Shown piece after piece: positions 18,643 through 27,903 of a DNA stretch of 64,000 bases; position 1 is the stretch's first letter; each line of letters begins with the position of its first letter. The position numbers were made by a program, and so were the translations under genes. A model generated the notes under the pieces. It was not told the origin of the DNA. It ran no database searches and saw only the letters and a list, made by a program, of their open reading frames with translations. Source of the DNA: CAXBPY01 sp003455275 (GTDB lineage Bacteria > Bacteroidota > Bacteroidia > Chitinophagales > UBA10324); NCBI GenBank assembly GCA_963977675.1, contig CAXBPY010000004.1, positions 10,253 through 74,252 of the forward strand, read 5' to 3'.

Positions 18643-19587
18643 ATGTCAGCTTATATTGAATCAAAAGTTAAAATTTTTGCCGGTGATTCTTCCGAGTATC
18701 TTGCAAAGGAAATTGCGATGGAATATGGGGTGGATTTAGGTGAAAAGAAGGTACTTCACTTTAGCGATGGCGAAATGCAGCCAGTAATAAACGAAAGTAT
18801 TCGTGGTGATTATGTTTTTATGGTGCAGAGCACTTTTGCCCCAACTGATAATTTATTTGAACTTTTGTTGATGATGGACTCTGCCCGTCGCGCCTCGGCA
18901 AAATATATAACTGCTGTGATTCCTTATTTCGGTTATGCACGCCAGGACAGAAAGGATAAGCCAAGAGTTTCTATTGGGAGTAAAATGGTTGCAAATCTTC
19001 TTACTGCAGCCGGTGCAAATAGAATAATGACAATGGATTTGCATGCCCCGCAGATTCAGGGATTCTTTGATATTCCTGTTGATCACCTTGAAAGCAATAC
19101 TATATTCATTCCTTATCTTAAGGATTTGGATCTACCTGATATGACTTTTGCTTCTCCTGATGTTGGAAGTACAAACCGTGCTCGGATTCTTGCCACACAT
19201 TTTCAAAAAGAGATGGTAATCTGTGACAAGTACCGCAAGCGCCCAAATGAAGTAGCGGGCATGACCGTAATCGGAGATGTGACCGGACGCAATGTTATTT
19301 TGGTAGATGATATTATTGATACTGCTTCAACACTTTGCAATGCTGCTGATCTGCTGATTCAAAAAGGCGCTAAAAGTGTTCGCGCAATGATTACACATCC
19401 TGTGCTTTCTGGAAAGGCATACGAAAAAATTGAAAACTCAAAGCTGACTGAATTGGTGGTGTGTAATACCATTCCATTAAAACAAAAGTCAGACAAAATA
19501 AAAGTGCTATCTGTTGCCCCATTGTTTGCATCAGCAATCCGGAACATGCATGAGCACAAATCAATCAGTTCATTATTCATCAATTAA
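18643..19587 (+). CDS. prs: Ribose-phosphate pyrophosphokinase
   Basis: Makes PRPP from ribose 5-phosphate and ATP, feeding purine, pyrimidine, His, Trp and NAD synthesis. The 314 residues cover the full class I enzyme: FSDGEMQPVINESIRG, the flexible ATP loop YFGYARQDRKDKPR, MTMDLHAPQIQGFFDIPVDH, ICDKYRKRPNE and the PRPP-binding loop VILVDDIIDTASTL. It heads a run with rplY (15 bp gap) and pth, a gene order common in Bacteroidota. Confidence 0.97.
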   Translation: MSAYIESKVKIFAGDSSEYLAKEIAMEYGVDLGEKKVLHFSDGEMQPVINESIRGDYVFMVQSTFAPTDNLFELLLMMDSARRASAKYITAVIPYFGYARQDRKDKPRVSIGSKMVANLLTAAGANRIMTMDLHAPQIQGFFDIPVDHLESNTIFIPYLKDLDLPDMTFASPDVGSTNRARILATHFQKEMVICDKYRKRPNEVAGMTVIGDVTGRNVILVDDIIDTASTLCNAADLLIQKGAKSVRAMITHPVLSGKAYEKIENSKLTELVVCNTIPLKQKSDKIKVLSVAPLFASAIRNMHEHKSISSLFIN

Positions 19588-19602
19588 GAAAATTTTTTTA
19601 AA

Positions 19603-20304
19603 ATGAAATCAATAACAATCGAAGGAAAAGTGCGGGAAAATCTCGGCAAAAAGGCTTCGAAAGAAATTAGAAAACAAGGAGAAATCCCTTGTAATGTTTA
19701 TGGTGCCGGAGAAAATATCTCCTTTTCTGCTCCATCAAAATCATTTCGCTCCCTTGTTTATACTCCTGATTTTCACACAGCAGAGATAAAAATCGGTGAC
19801 AAAAGCTTTGAATGCATTATTAAGGAAATTCAGTTTGAGCCGGTAACTGATGCAATTATCCATATTGATTTTCTTCAACTAGTACCGAGTAAAAAAATTG
19901 TAGTTGAAATTCCCATTCGCTTAACCGGAACACCAGTTGGGATCAAGACAGGGGGAAAACTCATTCAACGATTAAAGAAATTGAAAGTAAAAACTACTCC
20001 GGAAAAACTCTCAAAAGCGATTGAGGTTAATTGCGAGAATTTGGAATTCGGAAAATCAATTCGAGTAGATGAACTTTCTTTCGATGGAATTGAAATTCTG
20101 AATGCACCGCATATTCCGGTTGCATCTGTAATGATTCCAAGATTAATGAAGGAAGAAGTTGCGGCTACTACTGCTGCAGCTGCAACAACCGCTGAAGGTG
20201 CTGCTGCTCCAGCTGCGGGTGCTGCTGCTCCTGGTGCTCCTGCTGCCCCTGGTGCTCCGGCTGCGGGTGCTGCACCTGCCAAGGCAGAAGAAAAGAAAAA
20301 GTAA
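19603..20304 (+). CDS. rplY: 50S ribosomal protein L25 (CTC/TL5 type) with long Ala-Pro tail
   Basis: Binds 5S rRNA in the large subunit. The N-terminal L25 domain is evident (IEGKVRENLGKKASKEIRKQ, GEIPCNVYGAGENISF) followed by the longer CTC domain (IIHIDFLQLVPSKKIVVEIP, IRLTGTPVGIKTGGKLIQR, IRVDELSFDGIEILNAPHIP). From about residue 185 to the end the protein becomes Ala/Pro/Gly-rich (repeated GAPAAPGAPAAG-type units) and closes with lysines. The tail is encoded by a near-repetitive GC-rich stretch (20160-20290) unlike the rest of the gene. Between prs and pth, as is usual. Confidence 0.95.
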   Translation: MKSITIEGKVRENLGKKASKEIRKQGEIPCNVYGAGENISFSAPSKSFRSLVYTPDFHTAEIKIGDKSFECIIKEIQFEPVTDAIIHIDFLQLVPSKKIVVEIPIRLTGTPVGIKTGGKLIQRLKKLKVKTTPEKLSKAIEVNCENLEFGKSIRVDELSFDGIEILNAPHIPVASVMIPRLMKEEVAATTAAAATTAEGAAAPAAGAAAPGAPAAPGAPAAGAAPAKAEEKKK

Positions 20305-20338
20305 TATCTAAGTTTCAAGATCCAATTTCAGGGGTTGA

Positions 20339-20902
20339 ATGAAATTTCTAATTGCAGGTCTTGGAAATATTGGTGACGAATACACGAACACCAGACATAA
20401 CATAGGATTTAAAATTGTTGAAGCACTTGCCGAAGATGCAGGTGCTTCTTTTTTTTCTGCAAGATTGGCTGATCATTGTACTTACCGTTGGAAAGGAAAA
20501 TCAATTCACCTGATTAAGCCGGTAACTTATATGAATGAAAGCGGGAAAGCGGTTCGGTACTGGATGAATGAATATCAAATTCCTATTGAAAATATTTTGG
20601 TGATTGTTGATGACCTTGCGCTTCCTTTTGGGAAACTAAGACTGAAGGCAAATGGCAGTGATGGCGGACACAACGGGCTTACAAGTGTTCAGCAATTACT
20701 CAACTCACAGAATTATCCACGACTTAGATTTGGAATTGGGAATGAATTCAGGAAAGGATCTCAAGTCAATTATGTTTTGGGAGAATGGAACGCTGATGAA
20801 AAAAAAATTCTGAATGAAAAAATTAAATCGGCTACCGAAGCAGTGAAAAATTTTATTTCAATTGGCATCGAAAGAAGTATGAACCTTATAAACTTAAGGT
20901 GA
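20339..20902 (+). CDS. pth: Peptidyl-tRNA hydrolase
   Basis: Releases tRNA from prematurely dropped peptidyl-tRNA. The 187 residues carry the Pth signature: GLGNIGDEYTNTRHNIGF with the catalytic His (about residue 22), KPVTYMNESGKAV, VDDLALPFGKLRLK, GSDGGHNGLTSVQQLL and FRKGSQVNYVLGEW. Third gene of the prs-rplY-pth group. Confidence 0.97.
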   Translation: MKFLIAGLGNIGDEYTNTRHNIGFKIVEALAEDAGASFFSARLADHCTYRWKGKSIHLIKPVTYMNESGKAVRYWMNEYQIPIENILVIVDDLALPFGKLRLKANGSDGGHNGLTSVQQLLNSQNYPRLRFGIGNEFRKGSQVNYVLGEWNADEKKILNEKIKSATEAVKNFISIGIERSMNLINLR

Positions 20903-20945
20903 GTTTGAAAGAATAAATTTGATTCACATTCGGCTCATAATTTTC

Positions 20946-21440
20946 ATGAACTCGTTCAGCATACCGGCATACAGAATTACCTATGAGCACTTCATGCGAC
21001 GAATAGTTCTCTTTGCAATTTTTTGGATAGCAGTTTTAGGACTTACAGTTTTTGAGATCAAACAAAATGATTTATCAATCGCCCTTTCAATTTCACTTTT
21101 CATAAGTGTTTTTATTTTAAATACGATGGGGTTTGTGATGTATATCAGAAAAGTTTTGAAATCTGTGGAGCATCCGGTTTCCTGCACTATTTCAGATGAA
21201 GGCCTCTCATTGATTTCAAATGACCTAACGAATGAGGAAATTTTTATTCCTTACTCTGAGTTGTTTGATGTACAGCGAATGAAATTTCCGTTTGATAGCG
21301 AAAAATTTTACTTAAGAATCAGCAGAAAAAAAATTAAAGAAGAGTTACTTGTTTATTCAAATGAGGTTGCAGCCAGAGATTTTGATGAAACAGAAAAAAT
21401 CATCATTGAAAAAATAAATTCAATCGAAACAACTCAGTGA
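20946..21440 (+). CDS. YcxB-like membrane protein
   Basis: A 164-residue protein with two adjacent membrane helices near the N-terminus (IVLFAIFWIAVLGLTVF and IALSISLFISVFILNTMGFV) and a soluble C-terminal part with a PH-like beta pattern (CTISDEGLSLISNDLTNEE, IFIPYSELFDVQRMKF, FYLRISRKKIKEELLVYSN), the layout of YcxB-family proteins of unknown function. I start at the ATG at 20946; the frame extends to a TTG at 20919 but that part looks like leader. It overlaps the convergent lyase gene by 7 bases. Confidence 0.7.
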   Translation: MNSFSIPAYRITYEHFMRRIVLFAIFWIAVLGLTVFEIKQNDLSIALSISLFISVFILNTMGFVMYIRKVLKSVEHPVSCTISDEGLSLISNDLTNEEIFIPYSELFDVQRMKFPFDSEKFYLRISRKKIKEELLVYSNEVAARDFDETEKIIIEKINSIETTQ

Positions 21441-22306
21441 GATTCATATTTCGAAAAAAGTTGATCCGCTTCTCCTAATGCTATTCCAAGCTGGGCCTCA
21501 TCTAAATTCAAATCGAAATTTTTACTTCTGAAAAAATTCACAAGGTTTTCTGTTGGCATATTACCGGTGAGCTTATCATCGGCCATCGGACAGCCACCAT
21601 ATCCTTTAAGTGCTCCATCAAATCTTCTGCAACCATTCATGTATGCAGCATCTATTTTTTCCTTCCACGCATTTGGTTTGGTATGAAAATGAGCCCCAAA
21701 TTCAATCTGAGGAAAAGCTGGAATGAGAGAAGAAAATAAAGAACTGATGTCTTTTGGATTTGCCACACCAACTGTATCAGCAAGTGAAATAATTTTTATT
21801 CCCATATCAACTAATCTTGCCGTCCAGTTCAATACTATTTCAGAATTCCATTCATCACCATACGGATTTCCAAAACCCATGCTGAGGTAAATCACTAATT
21901 GCTTTCTGTTTTGTTCACAAATATTCCATGCCTGTTCTACCGTATGCAGAGATTGATCAATAGTAGAATTAGTATTCCTTTTTTGAAAAGTTTCTGAAAT
22001 TGAAAAAGGAAACCCAAGAAATGAAATCTCTTCGAACATGCTTGCTTCGCGGGCACCGCGAACATTAGCAACTATAGCAAGAAGTTTTGTCCCTGTCTTT
22101 TCAAGATTCAATTCTGGAAGAAGAAGGGCTGTGTCTGCCATTTGTGGAATTGCTGATGGAGAAACAAAACTTCCGAAGTCGAGTGTGTTAAATCCTACTT
22201 CAAGCAAAGAATTGAGATAAGAAATTTTTTCCTTCGTTGGAATGAATGCTTTTAAACCCTGCATAGCATCACGCGGGCATTCAACAATATGAATTGACTC
22301 TTGCAT
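21434..22306 (-). CDS. Hydroxymethylglutaryl-CoA lyase
   Basis: Splits HMG-CoA into acetyl-CoA and acetoacetate, the last step of leucine degradation. The 290 residues form the DRE-TIM barrel: VECPRDAMQG (catalytic Arg/Asp), FGSFVSPSAIPQMAD, SLADTVGVANPKD, the metal-binding HFHTKPNAW and the active-site Cys loop GGCPMADDKLTGNMPTE. DNA and motif order agree with the HMG-CoA lyase branch of the family rather than homocitrate synthase. Confidence 0.92.
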   Translation of the reverse strand: MQESIHIVECPRDAMQGLKAFIPTKEKISYLNSLLEVGFNTLDFGSFVSPSAIPQMADTALLLPELNLEKTGTKLLAIVANVRGAREASMFEEISFLGFPFSISETFQKRNTNSTIDQSLHTVEQAWNICEQNRKQLVIYLSMGFGNPYGDEWNSEIVLNWTARLVDMGIKIISLADTVGVANPKDISSLFSSLIPAFPQIEFGAHFHTKPNAWKEKIDAAYMNGCRRFDGALKGYGGCPMADDKLTGNMPTENLVNFFRSKNFDLNLDEAQLGIALGEADQLFSKYESH

Positions 22307-22386
22307 TTAGTGCAAATAAATAGGTAAATGTGTCGGGATGTTTATGAGCTTCGAAACCTCAATTATTCAATTCACTAAAATGAATT

Positions 22387-22416
22387 TACCTTTTTAGATT
22401 TTTAGATAAAAAGGTA
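22387..22416 (-). terminator. Hairpin after the small lipoprotein gene
   Basis: Perfect 9-bp inverted repeat TACCTTTTT (22387-22395) and AAAAAGGTA (22408-22416) downstream of the lipoprotein stop on the minus strand. The stem is AT-rich and the U tract weak, so termination is only probable. Confidence 0.45.
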
Positions 22417-22438
22417 TCACAGGTTATATCAAGATAGG

Positions 22439-22786
22439 CTATTTCTTTTCTATGTCTGTCAATTTTGCGGGATTTCCCGTGGCGCATCCAGGTGGGTTTG
22501 GTCTCTTAAGCGGTTGGTAATTGAAATAAATTTCTAGTCCATCTTTATCTAAATCCGGGGACAAGGTGTCAAGAGGAATAAGTACAAATTCAGAATCTGG
22601 ATGCTGCCAATTAACAATCACTACAGTTCCACAGCCTGTACTGATATATTTATGTGAAACTATACCGTGCGTTTTTCCTGTATGATAGTTCGTTTCAACA
22701 GGAGGGTCTACACGACCAGAATGCTTTTGAGTGCAACATGCGACCACAAAAGCAAATAAAACCAGAGGAAGAAATATTTGTTTCAT
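22439..22786 (-). CDS. Small predicted lipoprotein, function unknown
   Basis: 115 residues from the ATG at 22784-22786 (a start three codons upstream is possible). The N-terminus is a lipoprotein signal, MKQIFLPLVLFAFVVACC, with the lipobox VVAC. The rest contains VSHKYISTGCGTVVIVNWQH and ends PPGCATGNPAKLTDIEKK. Two extra cysteines could form a disulfide. No family recognised. It lies 20 bp after the secreted protein gene and could share its transcript. Confidence 0.7.
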   Translation of the reverse strand: MKQIFLPLVLFAFVVACCTQKHSGRVDPPVETNYHTGKTHGIVSHKYISTGCGTVVIVNWQHPDSEFVLIPLDTLSPDLDKDGLEIYFNYQPLKRPNPPGCATGNPAKLTDIEKK

Positions 22787-22806
22787 AACTAACATCGTTC
22801 AGTCAA

Positions 22807-24663
22807 TTACTGAACCGCAATTTTTGCCACCCTCTGAAAATCGGGGGTACCAATTCTTACAATGTAAATTCCTGCACTTAGGCCGCGAGAGTCAATGGTG
22901 GTCTCGAATGAGCCTGAAGTTGGTGAGATATAACTGAATGAAATAAGCCGGCCGCTCACATCATAAAGCTGAACAACATTTTTTTCCTTAGTAGGAATGT
23001 TTGAAGCTTTTACATAAATCAAATCGTTGTTATATGAAACCGTAAGTTGTGCACCATCATTTACAGGTTCGGTTATTCCAGAACCCCACTGACAAGGAGC
23101 CAGCTGAAAAGAATAAATACCTGTAGCAGCTCCGCTGTTGCAATACATTCCGGTATGCCAAAACACACTGGGGTCTGCAGGATCAAGAGATGTTTGCGAG
23201 TAATCTCCAAAACGATTTCCACCTGTAATAGATCCAGTTCCGGTGAATACTACTGTTTCCGGAACAGTCATAGTGCCCAGCGGATCTCCGGCAAGACGGC
23301 CTGTGAATGCCAGGCTTACAGGAACCGAACTAGATGCTTTAGCATAACAGAGTGCAATGTCGCCATTGCAATCCATTGCAATACTGCCGCACCAGCGGTT
23401 GGTGGAATCCGGAGAATAAATACCCTCCTGATAAAGTGACCATGTGCCCGAGCTTTGATCCTGACGCAATTCGACCCACTTAATTGTACGGTGAGTATTT
23501 GTGATTTTGATTCCCCAATTAAGTACCACACGATTAGTTCCAATGAAACTATTCCATTGTGCCCGGTACATACATACTCCACCAATTCCATCTAATTTCT
23601 GACTGCCAGGTTGCGTAATATCGTTCCAATTGACATTGTATGAAGCATCGAACGCAGCTGTTGGAATTGTTGCATCAAGTGTAATGTTAGCAGTTGGAGT
23701 TGTGCCCCAGGTTACTCCCATTGACCAAATTTTTATTCCATCAATAGAGCCGCCACCCCAGCCATTATCAGTATAGGAGAATAATGGGCAACGCTGACCA
23801 AATGGAGGAAGTACACCATCTGCGTCAGCCGGTAGAGGAAGCCAGAAGCCAAATCCGGCATTGTTTGGTTCGGTAAAACTTTTATTAATAGAGCGCGCAT
23901 TTGGTGAGCCGGCTAACATTGAGTCGCGCTCAAAACAATAAACTGTTCCGTTCCCGTTATTAGAAGTCATGTAATAACCATTTTCCCATACTGAGAATTT
24001 AAGATAATCGGGTGTTTGAAAATTGGGCATGTTGAATTGATAAGCATACCATGAACCAGCCGGATTATTTGTAGCTGACACAGCCAATGCGAATCCGGAA
24101 CCAAACCCATCGAGCTGAGCGGCGAACCAGCGATCAGCGAATTTGTCATACATGATTACAGGATCACCATCTGAGCCAGACCCAGTAATGGTTCCGATGT
24201 TGCCATTAAACGCTGCTGCACCGTTTCCGCTCTTGTTGTAAACACGAAACGGAGTTGCATTCACTCCCTGAACATATTGTGTCAAACCAGCAGCCCCTGT
24301 GGGGTCAAGTGGAATTGCGGTACCGTTTTGCCCAGCCCATGATTTAATAACAGTAGCTGACCTACCGGTTCCCATGGTTGTTTGTATTGTTGATTCATCA
24401 TTTCCATACTGAACTCCATCGGCTGCTGTGAACAAAAATTTTTGTGAAAGACGATGCTCACGATCGGGGCTTTCTTTTGCTTCTTTAAACTGATTGAGAT
24501 CATCAGAGTTGAGTAACAGGTTTTCCGGTTGAGTAATTTGAAACTTCGCGGCTTTCTCTACAATTGTTGGACCTGCCACATCATCAGTAGGAAGTGATAC
24601 CTGCTGTGCCAGCAAAGTGTTAGTTGAAAATGCAACAGCCAGAAGAAAGAATGCCTTTTTCAT
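22807..24663 (-). CDS. Secreted T9SS cargo protein of unknown function
   Basis: 618 residues. A signal peptide (MKKAFFLLAVAFSTNTLLAQ) is followed by a long extracellular region that looks like a beta-propeller or lectin-type fold (DPVIMYDKFADRWFAAQLDG, SGFALAVSATNNPAGSWYAY, TPDYLKFSVWENGYYMTSN, WVELRQDQSSGTWSLYQEG). The C-terminus is a T9SS sorting domain (VQLYDVSGRLISFSYISPTS, GLSAGIYIVRIGTPD, ending AKIAVQ). No catalytic motif recognised. It should be processed by the PorU/PorV pair. The small lipoprotein gene follows. Confidence 0.85.
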   Translation of the reverse strand: MKKAFFLLAVAFSTNTLLAQQVSLPTDDVAGPTIVEKAAKFQITQPENLLLNSDDLNQFKEAKESPDREHRLSQKFLFTAADGVQYGNDESTIQTTMGTGRSATVIKSWAGQNGTAIPLDPTGAAGLTQYVQGVNATPFRVYNKSGNGAAAFNGNIGTITGSGSDGDPVIMYDKFADRWFAAQLDGFGSGFALAVSATNNPAGSWYAYQFNMPNFQTPDYLKFSVWENGYYMTSNNGNGTVYCFERDSMLAGSPNARSINKSFTEPNNAGFGFWLPLPADADGVLPPFGQRCPLFSYTDNGWGGGSIDGIKIWSMGVTWGTTPTANITLDATIPTAAFDASYNVNWNDITQPGSQKLDGIGGVCMYRAQWNSFIGTNRVVLNWGIKITNTHRTIKWVELRQDQSSGTWSLYQEGIYSPDSTNRWCGSIAMDCNGDIALCYAKASSSVPVSLAFTGRLAGDPLGTMTVPETVVFTGTGSITGGNRFGDYSQTSLDPADPSVFWHTGMYCNSGAATGIYSFQLAPCQWGSGITEPVNDGAQLTVSYNNDLIYVKASNIPTKEKNVVQLYDVSGRLISFSYISPTSGSFETTIDSRGLSAGIYIVRIGTPDFQRVAKIAVQ

Positions 24664-24912
24664 GAGTTTGGTTTTTTGTTTTTTTCCGCTAAGAGGGGAA
24701 GAGTTTGGGAATTGTATTAAACTATTAATTGGTTTGATCGCTGTAAGAGTATGAAATTTCTTTTTCTCAAAGAAAAAGATTTTGCTATTGTTTATATAAT
24801 AGAGGTAAAGGATTTGAATGAAATTGATTTGGCCGTATATCTGACGCGAAGCATAAACTGGAATTCAAAGTTTAACATTTAAAATAATTTGCCAGCAATT
24901 TGAAGCCAATGC

Positions 24913-25785
24913 TTATCCAAACTTAACCGAAGTCATAGTGACAGAACCCATCATAGCTTTTTCATTGAAGAATGATATAGCATCATTTTTCTCTTTCATT
25001 CCAAGAATGTATAGAAGCGGGTAATAATGATCAGGCGTAGGAATAGCAAGCTTTGAAGAAGGGCTAAGCGATTCGTAATTAATAAGAGATTTATGATCAC
25101 CTTCATTAATTTTTTTTACAAATATCTCATTCATTTCCTTGGCCCAGTCGTAAGAATAATTTGTCTCTTTATCCCAGGCAATCATTCTGAGATTATGCAC
25201 CATGTTTCCGCTGCCGATAATTAGTACACCTTTTTTGCGTAGGGAATTAAGGTTTTTAGCAAGATCATAATGATACTGAGAATTTTTATAGTAATCAATT
25301 GAAAGCTGAAGAACTGGAATGTTAGCGTCAGGATACATTCGCTTTACCACACTCCATGTTCCATGATCGAGGCCCCAGTCATGGTCGAGTCCAACATTGG
25401 TCTGCTTTACTATATTCTTTATTTCTGTTGCTAGTTCTGGATTACCGGGTGCAGGATACTGCACATCAAAGAGCTCCTGAGGAAAGCCACCAAAGTCGTG
25501 AATGGTTTTAGGATTCGGCATAGCAGTAACTTTAGTGCCTTGGGTGAGCCAGTGTGCGCTAATGCAAAGAACTGCTTTAGGTTGAATAATATCTTTTCCC
25601 ATTTGCGACCACCGCTGACTGAATTCGTTTTCTTCAATGGCGTTCATGGGTGATCCGTGACCAATAAATAGTAAAGGCATTTTTTCATCCTGTTCATTCA
25701 GGTTTTCAACCATGTTTTTAAATGCACCAAGAGTCATAAGCGAAGCGGCTCCTCCTAAAATTTTAATGAAGTTTTTTCTCTGCAT
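24913..25785 (-). CDS. DODA-type extradiol dioxygenase (YgiD-like)
   Basis: 290 residues of the LigB/4,5-DOPA dioxygenase superfamily. Metal/active-site features are LLFIGHGSPMNAIEENEF, LCISAHWLTQG, DHDWGLDHGTWSVVKRMYPD, IIGSGNMVHNLRMIAWD and PTPDHYYPLLYILGM. Members use Zn or Fe and open catechol rings, but most bacterial YgiD homologues have no confirmed in vivo substrate. The N-terminus (MQRKNFIKILGGAASLMTLG) resembles a Tat-type signal with Gln-Arg instead of twin Arg, so export is uncertain. Confidence 0.88.
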   Translation of the reverse strand: MQRKNFIKILGGAASLMTLGAFKNMVENLNEQDEKMPLLFIGHGSPMNAIEENEFSQRWSQMGKDIIQPKAVLCISAHWLTQGTKVTAMPNPKTIHDFGGFPQELFDVQYPAPGNPELATEIKNIVKQTNVGLDHDWGLDHGTWSVVKRMYPDANIPVLQLSIDYYKNSQYHYDLAKNLNSLRKKGVLIIGSGNMVHNLRMIAWDKETNYSYDWAKEMNEIFVKKINEGDHKSLINYESLSPSSKLAIPTPDHYYPLLYILGMKEKNDAISFFNEKAMMGSVTMTSVKFG

Positions 25786-25898
25786 AAAGAAAAGAAATGA
25801 AACCGCTGGAACATTCAGAAAGTTCAGAATTAAAAATTATATCAGATTGCATTTCACAAATTCCGGCAACATTTTGACCTGATTAAAAACCTTTTTTC

Positions 25899-27533
25899 TC
25901 AGCGTTCAATAATAAATTTCTGATTCAAATACTTTTCATCAGATAAATAAATAGCGAAGTAGATATCTGGGGCTAAGTGAGAAACATTTAATGAAATTTT
26001 TTGCTGGTCAATTGATTTGACATTTACAATGAGCAATTCCTGACCAATTGAGTTGAAGATTTTCAGAACACCGGGAAAGGAATTATCCGGGAGATTTATA
26101 TAAATGATATCGTTCGCAGGATTTGGGAAAATATTTATTATAAAATTTTTGTTTTCAGTTTCATTCCTGATAGCCGGAGTGGTAAATGTTTTAACGGTAG
26201 CAAGCGCGCTCCACACCACAGGACTAACGCTGCACTTGCTTCGCACTCTCCATTGATATGAAGTTGAGGCAGTCAATCCTGTAAGTGTTGTTGTTCCTGT
26301 GTTTGAATTAATGTTTTTATTTGACCAGGTAGTAGTTCCTGTTTTCCTGTAAAGAACCTGATAACCTACTGCGCAGGAATTTACTGTCCACGAGAGAACA
26401 ACTGAACTTGCATTGATGACTGATGATGAAAGATTGGTTGGCTTTGGACAAGGACTGCAAACATTGGCCGGAGAAAAAATTCGCTGATAGTTTTCTGCAT
26501 ATGAGTAAACACCATTGCATGAACCAACTGCATCCCAGTTTACTGACCAGGTCATCATTCCCCGAAGAGCAGGATATCCTCCCGCAAGCGATAATGTGTA
26601 TGCACCCGGACGCGGACCTGTTCCGCGCAAGTTATCTATTGCGTCTTTTACAATAGCAGTATCAGTGTATCCGCCGCCGGCGGCTTGTGAGCACGCTGGT
26701 AATCCAACAGCAATTTTGCTTGCAGGTAATCCATTAAACATTCCTCCAGAAGTATTGAACCCGTGAATAACAGCTTCCGTTTGAGAAATGATAAAATCAG
26801 CTGTGCCTTGCGTGTAAATATTTCCGTCAATGCCATACATGCTCCCACTGTTGTAAAGCTGAACCTGCAACAAATCCAGAGAATCTCTCAATGAATTAAT
26901 CACAGGGAGATAGGCGCCCCATATTCCACCATAAGCACTCATGCCGCCTTGCACAAAAGCTGTTTCGGGTGCCATGGTGAGCAAAAGTTTTTTGTTGTGT
27001 ACATTCCGATAGTTAAGCATAATTTGTTTTATCGCATCAATAAGATTCAGAATCTTCGCGTCAGTTGGATTCGAAATCGTACCGCCACTAACTGTTACAG
27101 AACTTCCTTCAAAGTCAATATCAATTCCATCGAAGTTATAAGTGTTGATGATGCTATTCATCGAAGAGATGAAACCACTTTTCTCATTTGCATTGTCGAG
27201 CGAAATTGCCGAAGTAGCTCCGCCCATACTGATCAAAATTTTCTTTCCCTGACTCTGCATCGTTTGAATCTGTGAAATGAGAGTTGCTTGTGTAACCTGA
27301 TCCGGAGCGAATTGCATATTGTAATCAGTTCCGGAAACAGGGGTGGCAAACGAAATTTCAATTACATTATATCTAGAATCAACTGAAGTAAGTTGAATGT
27401 AAGGCGCGCCTGCGTCGTTCCAGTTATGCCAGTATCCAACAAGAGCAGGATTCGGAAGTTGAGCTGAAGAAATTCCAGATATAAGGATTAAAACAAAAAG
27501 CGAAATAGGAAGGAAGAAAGTTTTTTTATTCAT
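25899..27533 (-). CDS. GH18 chitinase with Fn3 domain and T9SS sorting domain
   Basis: 544 residues: signal peptide to about 24, then a GH18 catalytic barrel with ILISMGGATSA (SxGG motif) and DGIDIDFEG at residues 135-143, the DxxDxDxE motif whose Glu142 is the catalytic acid. Further barrel strands are LLTMAPETA, LQVQLYNSG and MTWSVNWD. A fibronectin type III domain follows (about 360-450), then a T9SS sorting domain (NIFPNPANDIIYINLPD, ending FIIER). Predicted to be secreted by T9SS to degrade chitin or chitin-like polymers. Confidence 0.93.
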   Translation of the reverse strand: MNKKTFFLPISLFVLILISGISSAQLPNPALVGYWHNWNDAGAPYIQLTSVDSRYNVIEISFATPVSGTDYNMQFAPDQVTQATLISQIQTMQSQGKKILISMGGATSAISLDNANEKSGFISSMNSIINTYNFDGIDIDFEGSSVTVSGGTISNPTDAKILNLIDAIKQIMLNYRNVHNKKLLLTMAPETAFVQGGMSAYGGIWGAYLPVINSLRDSLDLLQVQLYNSGSMYGIDGNIYTQGTADFIISQTEAVIHGFNTSGGMFNGLPASKIAVGLPACSQAAGGGYTDTAIVKDAIDNLRGTGPRPGAYTLSLAGGYPALRGMMTWSVNWDAVGSCNGVYSYAENYQRIFSPANVCSPCPKPTNLSSSVINASSVVLSWTVNSCAVGYQVLYRKTGTTTWSNKNINSNTGTTTLTGLTASTSYQWRVRSKCSVSPVVWSALATVKTFTTPAIRNETENKNFIINIFPNPANDIIYINLPDNSFPGVLKIFNSIGQELLIVNVKSIDQQKISLNVSHLAPDIYFAIYLSDEKYLNQKFIIER

Positions 27534-27684
27534 AAGGATTTTTTAGCAAGAAAAAAATGTATGAATCGAAAGTACTCAGGAGAAAGATTTTCAGAATCAT
27601 TAATTTTTTTATCGGTGCTGTTTTACTGCTTTTATATTCGCCAACTCTTTTAATAAAAATTCATAGGATTTTTTTTGCTTTTCA

Positions 27685-27741
27685 GGGGAATTATCTCAGC
27701 TGGCTAAAGCACTCCGATAGCCATCGGAGAGGTCATCGGGG
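27685..27741 (+). pseudogene. Truncated tRNA-Ala-like fragment
   Basis: The first 57 bases match the 5' three quarters of the tRNA-Ala that begins 82 bases later: acceptor GGGGAAT, then TCTCAGCTGGCTAAAGCA and an anticodon arm CTCCG..CGGAG. The anticodon loop has 8 bases (ATAGCCAT), and the T arm and 3' acceptor half are missing, replaced by unrelated sequence. It cannot form a functional tRNA; it is probably a decayed tandem duplicate. Confidence 0.65.
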
Positions 27742-27766
27742 CAAAACAGTTCTTTAGAAATTAATT

Positions 27767-27840
<74 letters not shown>

Positions 27841-27903
27841 CTTTTACAATTGACAATTCACAATTGACATTTTTAATTCGATAGAAAATAAACATTACAT
27901 AAA

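Noticed and set aside
19965..20318. Open frame antisense to the L25 tail
   Set aside because: Low-complexity Ala/Pro sequence produced by the repetitive tail; no independent coding sign.
27557..27757. 66-residue open frame with a hydrophobic N-terminus
   Set aside because: Its second half is the tRNA-like fragment read as protein (SWLKHSDSHRRGHRG), so it is most likely chance coding; the hydrophobic part alone is weak evidence.
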